A DNA stretch of 12,883 nt, taken from NCBI GenBank assembly GCA_029779375.1, contig JAKPAR010000272.1, positions 1-12,883 on the forward strand, read 5' to 3'. A program made the position numbers and the translations under genes. The notes under the pieces are model-generated. The model was not told the DNA's origin. It was given only the letters and a program-made list of their open reading frames with translations, and ran no database searches. How positions within the stretch are numbered: the stretch's first letter is position 1; each line of letters opens with the position of its first letter. Of the stretch, positions 7,697-12,883 are shown piece by piece. The DNA comes from Bacillota bacterium. Its GTDB lineage: Bacteria; Bacillota; Clostridia; Tissierellales; Sporanaerobacteraceae.

Positions 7697-8755
7697 CTAA
7701 TTCACTACGTCATCTATTATTATAGAATTGTGCTCGAGAAGATTCACACAATATGACCTTAAAAGTTTTTGACCACTCTCATCATATAAAACTTCTACTA
7801 CAGGTCTTGAAGGAAATTTTCTATTTATATCCACTACAATTCCCCTCTCTCCTGTATTTAAAACTACATTTCTATTTAATGAATACATAGCTATTTTTTC
7901 AATGAATATATCTACTATATAGGAGTCAAATTGGCTTTCTTTCATGGCAGTTAAATATTCAATGGCTTCTTGATTTTTACCTTTTTTCCTATATACTCTC
8001 TCACTTGTCAAAGCATTGTATACATCAGCCACTGACACAATTCTAGAATACTTAGAAATATTTTCTCCTTTTAAACCGTTGGGATATCCTTTCCCATCAT
8101 ATCTTTCATGATGAGAAAGAACTATATCAATAGAGCTTTCACTCATTTCAGGAACATTTTGAAGAATTTTATATCCATAAACAGTATGATTTTTCATTTC
8201 CTCAAATTCATCATATGTAAGCTTGTCGGGCTTTTTCAGTATTTTTTGAGGAACAAGTATTTTACCTACATCATGTAAAATGGCTCCTTTCCCTAATTCA
8301 ATCAATTCATCTCTACTGTAATTTAAATTCTTGCCAAGTATTATAGAAAGTACACATACATCTACACAATGATCAAAAGTATAATCATCTACTGCTTTTA
8401 TATCAAGTAAATTCATAAATATATTTTTACCATTTAACAATTCATCTACTATCTTTTCAACAATAAACGTAATTTGTTTAATGTTTTTGTCTTGGGAAAA
8501 TGGAAGCCTTTCAATTGTATCTTGAACTATATTTAATGCTTCTTTGCGAGTACTTTCTTTCACAACTTTTTGTATATTCTTATCATAAAAGCTCTCTTCT
8601 TTTATGTGAATTGTCTTAATACCTTTTTCTTTTAAACTTTCTATATAACTTTTTTTAAGATGGGCTCCTTCCTTCAAAAGAATTGCACCACTAGTATTAT
8701 ATATATCTTTGGCCAATATCATTTCCTCTACTACATTATCCACTGAAATAAGCAC
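7697..8755 (-). CDS. HD-GYP domain protein, probable cyclic-di-GMP phosphodiesterase
   Basis: Using the GTG start the product has 352 residues beginning (M)LISVDNVVEEMILAKDIYN, the usual opening of stand-alone HD-GYP proteins. The HD-GYP core has H161-D162-V-G-K, then H215-H216-E-R-Y-D-G-K-G-Y-P. The metal-binding residues and GYP signature are therefore intact, and hydrolysis of cyclic di-GMP is the expected activity. The C-terminal segment with V-L-N-T-G-E-R-G and P-S-R-P-V-V-E is a small beta domain common in clostridial members. No membrane segment or receiver domain is seen, so it is probably cytosolic. The GTG at 8753-8755 is preferred because an AAAGGTGG site lies eight bases upstream. 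The longer ATG frame from 8809 has no ribosome binding site. Its own terminator follows. Confidence 0.9.
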   Translation of the reverse strand: MLISVDNVVEEMILAKDIYNTSGAILLKEGAHLKKSYIESLKEKGIKTIHIKEESFYDKNIQKVVKESTRKEALNIVQDTIERLPFSQDKNIKQITFIVEKIVDELLNGKNIFMNLLDIKAVDDYTFDHCVDVCVLSIILGKNLNYSRDELIELGKGAILHDVGKILVPQKILKKPDKLTYDEFEEMKNHTVYGYKILQNVPEMSESSIDIVLSHHERYDGKGYPNGLKGENISKYSRIVSVADVYNALTSERVYRKKGKNQEAIEYLTAMKESQFDSYIVDIFIEKIAMYSLNRNVVLNTGERGIVVDINRKFPSRPVVEVLYDESGQKLLRSYCVNLLEHNSIIIDDVVN

Positions 8756-8763
8756 CCTAAATC

Positions 8764-8771
8764 CCACCTTT
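8764..8771 (-). promoter_or_regulatory. Ribosome binding site fixing the GTG start of the HD-GYP gene
   Basis: AAAGGTGG on the minus strand lies eight bases before GTG 8753-8755. Upstream ATG 8807-8809 is preceded only by a T-run, so the extra 18 residues it would add are probably untranslated leader. Confidence 0.7.
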
Positions 8772-8800
8772 ATCTTTTGTTTGTATAGACTACAATTTAT

Positions 8801-8806
8801 ATTATA
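8801..8806 (-). promoter_or_regulatory. Possible -10 element for the HD-GYP gene
   Basis: A perfect TATAAT occurs on the minus strand about 45 bases before the chosen GTG, which agrees with that start. No convincing -35 lies 16-18 bases upstream, where the sequence is mainly T. The call rests on the hexamer alone. Confidence 0.35.
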
Positions 8807-8869
8807 CATCAAAAAAAAATAAATATTTTGTAGAAATATAGGAATAGGACATATTTACTATTTTTTTGA

Positions 8870-8898
8870 CATAAAGAGTAGTTTTTCTACTCTTTATG
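8870..8898 (-). terminator. Perfect hairpin at the end of the HPr gene, terminator-like but without a U-run
   Basis: Perfect 12-base arms (8870-8881 and 8887-8898) enclose a 5-base loop, and the stem contains the HPr stop codon. In minus-strand RNA the loop is AAAAA and the stem is followed by UC and a run of A, not U. It therefore fits a 3'-end stabilising or processing hairpin as well as a weak terminator. On the plus strand the loop is UUUUU and no U-run follows either. Confidence 0.5.
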
Positions 8899-9160
8899 CA
8901 TTAAATATTCTATTTTCGATTAAATCCATAAGGTCTTCCATAGCTTCCTTTTCATCTTCTCCTTTAGTAATAATGGATATCTCCTCACCTTGAAATACGC
9001 CAAGACTCATGACTCCCATGATACTCTTGCCATTTACCCTTTTTTTATCTAATTCTATATAAACATCACATAAATATTTATTTGCAGTTTGAACAAACAT
9101 TGCTGCTGGTCGTGCATGAAGACCTGCTTCATTTTTTAAAACTACTTTTCTCTTTTCCAA
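8894..9160 (-). CDS. ptsH: HPr phosphocarrier protein of the PTS, TTG start
   Basis: The 88-residue protein begins (M)EKRKVVLKNEAGLHARPAA. Counting from the TTG, the histidine is exactly residue 15 and the serine in V-N-G-K-S-I-M-G exactly residue 46, as in canonical HPr. His15 receives phosphate from enzyme I for sugar uptake. Ser46 is the target of HPr kinase, which makes the corepressor of catabolite control. Crh, its Bacillus paralogue at the same locus, lacks His15, so this is an HPr by sequence. The TTG (9158-9160) lies one base after the whiA stop behind GGAGGGAG (9169-9176). The in-frame ATG at 9176-9178 would add six residues, overlap whiA and lie within the ribosome binding site. 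Cotranscription with whiA is likely. A second HPr elsewhere cannot be excluded. Confidence 0.93.
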   Translation of the reverse strand: MEKRKVVLKNEAGLHARPAAMFVQTANKYLCDVYIELDKKRVNGKSIMGVMSLGVFQGEEISIITKGEDEKEAMEDLMDLIENRIFNA

Positions 9161-9161
9161 T

Positions 9162-10121
9162 TTATTTTCTCCCTCCATCTCTTAATTTCTCTGCAATTTC
9201 TTCAATTCTTCTAAATCTATGATTTACACCTGATTTTCCTACAGGAGGATCGAGCATAGCTCCTAGTTCCTTTAAACTAGAATCCCTATGTTTTAATCTT
9301 AAATACGCTATCTCGGATAAGTTTTTGGGCAGTTTTTCTAATCCTATAGTTGCATCTATATACTCTATATTTTCTATTTGCCTTAATGAAGCATCTATAG
9401 TCTTATCTAAATTTGCAGTTTCACAGTTGACAATTCTATTTATATTGTTTCTTACTTCTTTCAAAACCCTTATGTTTTCTAATTTCAATAGTGCTTGATG
9501 GGCTCCCATTATATTTAAAAGATCGACTATCTGTTCTCCTTCTTTTAAATACACTACATAGCTTTCCTTTCTAAATACTATCTTTGAATTCAAACCAAAG
9601 GTATTGATTAAATTAGAAAGGTTTTCTGCGTGTTCTTCACTATTTGTTACAAATTCCAAATGATAAGTTTTTTCTGGATTTGTTATGGAGCCTCCTCCCA
9701 AAAAAGCACCTCTTATATATGCCCTCTTGCAACATCTTTTTTCTACTATATCTTCAGGAATTTTGTAATTCAACTGAAACAATGGGTTTTCACCATCCTG
9801 TATGAATCCCACATCCTTTAATATCTTTTTTGTGATATTTGTATTTGGAACAACTATTAAATAATTGTTGTTTTTTTTCAACTGCTTATTTCTTCTAACC
9901 ATGACTTCTACATCTGTATCATATATGGTTTTCAACAAGGAAAAGGTTCTCCTAGCTATGGCAGCGTTTTCAGTAGTGAATTTAAGCGTAATTCTATTTT
10001 TACCACTTATTTGAATAAGACCATTTATTCTCACAAGAGCTGCTAATTCTGCTTTAGCACAACACATATCTTCAATAGGAATTCTAGAAAGCTCATTTTT
10101 TGTAAATGCAGAAAACGACAT
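9162..10121 (-). CDS. whiA: Sporulation/cell-division regulator WhiA
   Basis: The 319-residue protein matches the usual WhiA length. An N-terminal domain with [12 protein letters not shown] is followed by a LAGLIDADG-like region with [13 protein letters not shown] (glycines 142-144). In WhiA this homing-endonuclease fold has lost nuclease function. The C-terminal helix-turn-helix is near residues 281-309 (S-L-K-E-L-G through R-F-R-R-I-E-E-I-A). WhiA binds DNA and influences cell division and, in Streptomyces, sporulation; in Bacillus (yvcL) it acts on division and chromosome segregation. The ATG at 10121 has an AGGAGAG site (10128-10134) and its own promoter. It is followed directly by HPr, as whiA-crh is in Bacillus. 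The usual upstream partner yvcK is here about 1.8 kb away behind two opposite-strand genes. Confidence 0.95.
   Translation of the reverse strand: MSFSAFTKNELSRIPIEDMCCAKAELAALVRINGLIQISGKNRITLKFTTENAAIARRTFSLLKTIYDTDVEVMVRRNKQLKKNNNYLIVVPNTNITKKILKDVGFIQDGENPLFQLNYKIPEDIVEKRCCKRAYIRGAFLGGGSITNPEKTYHLEFVTNSEEHAENLSNLINTFGLNSKIVFRKESYVVYLKEGEQIVDLLNIMGAHQALLKLENIRVLKEVRNNINRIVNCETANLDKTIDASLRQIENIEYIDATIGLEKLPKNLSEIAYLRLKHRDSSLKELGAMLDPPVGKSGVNHRFRRIEEIAEKLRDGGRK
9169..9176 (-). promoter_or_regulatory. Ribosome binding site that decides the HPr TTG start
   Basis: GGAGGGAG lies within the last codons of whiA, eight bases before TTG 9158-9160. It overlaps the competing ATG 9176-9178, which therefore has no site of its own. 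The arrangement implies translational coupling to whiA. Confidence 0.8.
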
Positions 10122-10155
10122 ATTTATCTCTCCTAAATCTTTATTACTTTAATAT

Positions 10156-10184
10156 AATATACTTCATAAATGCTTTGTTGTAAA
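10156..10184 (-). promoter_or_regulatory. SigA-type promoter of whiA-ptsH
   Basis: On the minus strand TTTACA (-35, 10179-10184, five of six consensus bases) and TATATT (-10, 10156-10161, five of six) are exactly 17 bases apart. The predicted start near 10149 gives a leader of about 28 bases with the AGGAGAG site. It lies in the 140-base divergent gap with the M42 gene. No equally good plus-strand promoter was found there. Confidence 0.75.
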
Positions 10185-10261
10185 GAGTATTAATTTTAAT
10201 AAAGGATTTTTGGTTTTTTTATAGAATATTATGAAAGACTAATTTTTAAGGAGGTTTTTTC

Positions 10262-11299
10262 ATGAACATTGCAATTGATAATATTACCAACATACTAGTA
10301 GAACTTTTAAATATACCAAGTCCTACTGGCAATACAAAAAATGCCATAGATTTTGTGGAAAATCAATTTAAATCTTTAGGCATTAAAACTTATAGAACAA
10401 ACAAAGGAGCCCTTATAGGAACTATTGAAGGGAAAAACACTGACAAAGAAGTAACTCTTTCAGGTCATGTTGATACCCTTGGTGGAATGGTAAAAGAAAT
10501 AAAATCTAATGGTAGAGTTAAAATCACTCAAATAGGTGGATATATGTGGAATGCCATTGAAGGAGAACACTGCACAATAGAAGCAAGTAATGGCAAACTA
10601 TATACTGGAACTATTTTGACTACAAAAGCCTCAACCCATGTTCATGGCGGAGAAGCAAGTAGCCTTGAAAGAAATGAAAACAATATGGAAATCAGAATAG
10701 ATGAAAAAGTCAAGAATAGTGAAGATGTTGAAAAACTAGGAATTTCCGTTGGAGATTATGTATTTTTTGACCCAAGAGCTACAGTGACTGATAGTGGTTT
10801 TATAAAATCTAGACATTTAGATGATAAAGCCGGAGTAGCTTCTATATTGGGAATCGCTAAATATTTAGTTGAAAACAAAATCACCCCTAAATATACTACA
10901 AATTTCTTCATTAGCAATTATGAGGAAGTAGGTCATGGTGCCAGTGCAGCTATTCCTCCTAAAACTTTTGAATTTATCGCAATAGATATGGCAGCTCCTG
11001 GAGAAGGCCAAACTTCTGATGAATACAGTGTAACTATATGTGCAAAAGATTCAAGTGGTCCATATGATTTAGAACTTAAAAGACATTTAGTGAATTTAGC
11101 TAAAGAAAATAATCTTAACTATAAAGTGGATATATATCCATACTATGGTTCAGATGGTAGTGCTACTTTAAGGGCTGGCAATGATTTCAAAGTAGGACTT
11201 ATAGGACCAGGAGTAGATGCTTCTCACTCTCATGAAAGAACTCATAAAGAAGCAATAGAAAACACAATTAAATTAGGAATATTGTATTTGACTAAATAA
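10262..11299 (+). CDS. M42 family metallo-aminopeptidase (glutamyl aminopeptidase/endoglucanase-M type)
   Basis: The 345-residue protein shows the full M42 dinuclear metal site: His69 and Asp71 in G-H-V-D-T-L-G-G, Asp187 in R-H-L-D-D-K-A-G, Glu221/Glu222 in N-Y-E-E-V-G-H-G, Asp242 in A-I-D-M-A-A, and His322 in D-A-S-H-S-H-E-R-T-H. These cytosolic enzymes trim N-terminal residues from peptides and often form 12-subunit tetrahedra. Specificity cannot be read from sequence, and members are often misnamed endoglucanase or deblocking aminopeptidase. The ATG has an AAGGAGG site (10248-10254) seven bases upstream. It is on the plus strand, divergent from whiA, and ends in its own strong terminator. 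A possible -10 (TAGAAT or TATTAT near 10222-10231) lacks a good -35. Base composition looks like that of its neighbours. Confidence 0.93.
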   Translation: MNIAIDNITNILVELLNIPSPTGNTKNAIDFVENQFKSLGIKTYRTNKGALIGTIEGKNTDKEVTLSGHVDTLGGMVKEIKSNGRVKITQIGGYMWNAIEGEHCTIEASNGKLYTGTILTTKASTHVHGGEASSLERNENNMEIRIDEKVKNSEDVEKLGISVGDYVFFDPRATVTDSGFIKSRHLDDKAGVASILGIAKYLVENKITPKYTTNFFISNYEEVGHGASAAIPPKTFEFIAIDMAAPGEGQTSDEYSVTICAKDSSGPYDLELKRHLVNLAKENNLNYKVDIYPYYGSDGSATLRAGNDFKVGLIGPGVDASHSHERTHKEAIENTIKLGILYLTK

Positions 11300-11302
11300 T
11301 TT

Positions 11303-11334
11303 AAACCGCGGGAAACCGCGGTTTCCATTTTTTT
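11303..11334 (+). terminator. Strong Rho-independent terminator of the M42 gene (GAAA-loop hairpin)
   Basis: Perfect nine-base arms AAACCGCGG (11303-11311) and CCGCGGTTT (11316-11324) enclose a GAAA tetraloop of the stable GNRA class. CCA and seven T residues follow (11328-11334). It lies four bases after the stop codon. The GC-rich stem stands out in this AT-rich window, and the 175-residue gene downstream probably needs its own promoter. Confidence 0.95.
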
Positions 11335-11383
11335 ATAGTTTAAATATATAAAATAAACTAAAACTAATTTTAGAGGTGATTTA

Positions 11384-11911
11384 ATGAATATAAATGAAAA
11401 TTTCATTATAAGTCTTCAAGGAAAAAATTTTGTCACCTACGAAGGACTACTTGATTTGGCACATCAGAAAAACTTAAAATCTATAAATGTAGAACTCATT
11501 CAAATTCCAAGCAAGGAAAACAATATGACTGCTATATGTAAAGCTACAGCAATTACAGACAATGAAAAGTTTTCCGATATAGGTGATGCTAGTCCTCAAT
11601 CAGTAAATACAAATATAGCTCCTCATTTAATCAGAATGGCTTCTACTAGGGCCAAAGCAAGAGTTTTGAGAGATTTAACCAATGTAGGAATGACATCTAT
11701 AGAAGAAATATCACTAAATGAGGATGTAGAAGAAGTTCCAAAGATAAATACTCATACTTTTCTTGAAGAACCTCCTACAAAAAGGCAAATAGATACTATA
11801 AAAAAATTGTCCAGTGAATTAAATACAACTATTTCTTACGAAAACCTAACTAAAAAAACAGCTGGAACACTGATTTCAAAAATGTTGGAAGAAAAAAGCA
11901 AAACACATTAA
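11384..11911 (+). CDS. Uncharacterised protein, possible Rad52/single-strand-annealing-like DNA-binding protein
   Basis: I cannot assign this 175-residue protein with certainty. An N-terminal domain (about 6-110) opens F-I-I-S-L-Q-G-K-N-F-V-T-Y-E-G-L-L-D-L-A. It then has F-S-D-I-G-D-A-S-P (63-71) and H-L-I-R-M-A-S-T-R-A-K-A-R-V-L-R-D (81-97). The R-A-K-A-R-x-L-R-D helix after several beta strands recalls Rad52-like annealing proteins of phages and bacteria. An acidic linker leads to a C-terminal module (about 129-170, P-T-K-R-Q-I-D-T-I-K-K-L through I-S-K-M-L). Similar small modules occur at the ends of phage recombination and ssDNA-binding proteins. No signal peptide or membrane segment is present. 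AGAGGTGA (11372-11379) sets the start. It lies between two terminators, so it may be its own transcription unit; only a weak TATATA/TATAAA stretch near 11346-11352 suggests a promoter. Confidence 0.55.
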   Translation: MNINENFIISLQGKNFVTYEGLLDLAHQKNLKSINVELIQIPSKENNMTAICKATAITDNEKFSDIGDASPQSVNTNIAPHLIRMASTRAKARVLRDLTNVGMTSIEEISLNEDVEEVPKINTHTFLEEPPTKRQIDTIKKLSSELNTTISYENLTKKTAGTLISKMLEEKSKTH

Positions 11912-11914
11912 GAA

Positions 11915-11943
11915 AAAGAAAGCTTTAATAGTAAGCTTTCTTT
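11915..11943. terminator. Bidirectional terminator between the 175-residue gene and yvcK
   Basis: Eleven-base arms AAAGAAAGCTT (11915-11925) and AAGCTTTCTTT (11933-11943) enclose a 7-base loop. T-rich stretches follow on both strands (TTTCTTTGTTTT on plus, TTTCTTTTTCTT on minus). It sits in the convergent junction and overlaps the last codons of yvcK, so it probably ends both genes. Confidence 0.88.
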
Positions 11944-12883
11944 GTTTTCCCATCTTTAGACAATCCTACAATTATGCTACTGAGTTTTAATGTATCATGT
12001 CGTATATAATCTTTTTTCACATCAATTAAATTATCTTTTATAACAGTTATGCCCATATCTTTTAATTTCTTTTCATCTTCATTTGTCAAAACTACTGGTC
12101 TAGCTCCATCTTCTTTGTATTTCTCTAAAACTTCTTCAGGAATCTCTTCTACATTTGCAATTATATAGTCAAGTAAATCTGGTCTGCTATGCTCTAATAT
12201 AGCTTCTACATGATTAGCTACAGTATATCCATCTGTCTCCCCAGGTTGAGTCATGACATTGGGCACATAAACTTTTATAGCTTTTGAATCACATATATGT
12301 CCTACAATATTGTTGACAAGCAAATTGGGTATAACACTGGTATATAAACTACCAGGACCTAATACTATTATATCTGCATCTTTTATTGACTCTATGGCCT
12401 CTACCAATGGATAACTGATTTGAGGCTCTATATATATTCGTTTTATTTTACTTTTGCACTCATTGTTTCTAATTGGAATATTTGATTCTCCTTCAACTAT
12501 TTCTCCATTTTCTAATACAGCACACAATTTTACATCTTCTAAAGTCATAGGAAGTACCTTTCCAGTAACAGCAAGAATATTCGAAGTTTCTCTCACTGCC
12601 ACTTCAAAACTACCATATATTTCATTCATAGCAGCTAAAAACAAATTCCCAAAACTCTGCCCTTTCAACGAGCCTTCTTTAAATCTATATTGAAGTATTT
12701 TTTCCATCTCAGGTTCTGTATTGGCAAGAGCTAAAATACAGTTTCTAATATCTCCAGGCGGAAGCATCCCCAAATCCTCCCTGAGAACTCCAGAACCACC
12801 TCCATCATCTGCTACAGTGACTATAGCAGTGATATTTGAAGTATATTCCTTAAGGCCTCTTAAGAGGATAGAAAGACCCGTTC
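11925..12883 (-). CDS. yvcK: YvcK/CofD-like gluconeogenesis and morphogenesis factor, 5' end outside the window
   Basis: The open frame continues past an internal ATG (12773) to the right edge, giving 318 visible residues. The first ones read TGLSILLRGLKEYTSN, part of the G-G-T-G-L-S nucleotide-binding start of YvcK, so only about ten residues are missing. Then come V-A-D-D-G-G-G-S-G, L-G-M-L-P-P-G-D-I-R-N-C and, later, L-G-P-G-S-L-Y-T-S-V-I-P-N-L-L-V, all typical of the family. YvcK is a cytosolic UDP-sugar-binding protein needed for growth on gluconeogenic carbon and for normal cell shape and wall synthesis. It is related to CofD 2-phospho-L-lactate transferase, but that reaction is not expected here. 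In Bacillus the order is rapZ-yvcK-whiA-crh; here yvcK is separated from whiA by two plus-strand genes and has its own terminator. Confidence 0.94.
   Translation of the reverse strand, partial: TGLSILLRGLKEYTSNITAIVTVADDGGGSGVLREDLGMLPPGDIRNCILALANTEPEMEKILQYRFKEGSLKGQSFGNLFLAAMNEIYGSFEVAVRETSNILAVTGKVLPMTLEDVKLCAVLENGEIVEGESNIPIRNNECKSKIKRIYIEPQISYPLVEAIESIKDADIIVLGPGSLYTSVIPNLLVNNIVGHICDSKAIKVYVPNVMTQPGETDGYTVANHVEAILEHSRPDLLDYIIANVEEIPEEVLEKYKEDGARPVVLTNEDEKKLKDMGITVIKDNLIDVKKDYIRHDTLKLSSIIVGLSKDGKTKKAYY

Noticed and set aside
10185..10261. A plus-strand promoter for the M42 gene
   Set aside because: TAGAAT and TATTAT are possible -10 hexamers, but the region 16-18 bases upstream has no -35-like sequence, so I did not list a feature.
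11358..11373. Small hairpin CTAAAA/TTTTAG next to the ribosome binding site of the 175-residue gene
   Set aside because: Six mostly A-T pairs around a 4-base loop are expected by chance in sequence this AT-rich.

Overview
The window is AT-rich, with tightly packed genes, strong AGGAGG-type ribosome binding sites and some TTG/GTG starts. It reads as a chromosomal core region of a low-GC Firmicute. The gene content (a pyruvate kinase with a C-terminal swivel domain, a PHP-type DnaE, the yvcK/whiA/HPr neighbourhood, an HD-GYP protein and FxsA) fits Clostridia or Tissierellia. I cannot name the genus from sequence alone. There is no CRISPR array, insertion sequence, rRNA or tRNA, and no gene-free stretch above 300 bases.

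Most genes lie on the minus strand, so the transcription units read from high to low coordinates. At the right edge is the 3' nine-tenths of yvcK. It converges on a two-gene plus-strand insert (10262-11911) encoding an M42-family aminopeptidase and a 175-residue protein that may bind or anneal single-stranded DNA. Left of this, a divergent promoter drives whiA and an HPr gene (9162-10121, 8894-9160), coupled through a TTG start one base after the whiA stop. Next come an HD-GYP cyclic-di-GMP phosphodiesterase-like gene (7697-8755) with its own terminator, and dnaE (4138-7617).

Between dnaE and the next gene is a good extended -10 promoter. It starts a five-gene unit: a 64-residue DUF2007-like protein, pfkA, pyk, a YbgC-like thioesterase and fxsA (4057 down to 276). 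These genes are 2 to 23 bases apart and have no internal terminator. A separate promoter with a 17-base spacer follows. Its leader holds a long hairpin, and it reads into the first 46 codons of an RlmD/RumA-like rRNA methyltransferase cut by the left edge.

Functionally, the window joins lower glycolysis (PfkA, Pyk) with carbon-flux regulators (HPr with both His15 and Ser46, YvcK), DNA replication (DnaE) and cell-division or wall control (WhiA, YvcK). Most of this is ordinary core genome. The points most worth a second look are the Gly-to-Cys change at the ATP/PPi-discriminating position 124 of PfkA, the long leader hairpin before the RlmD-like gene, the plus-strand insert that separates yvcK from whiA, and the poorly characterised 175-residue protein. 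I found no clear evidence of an undescribed multi-gene system.
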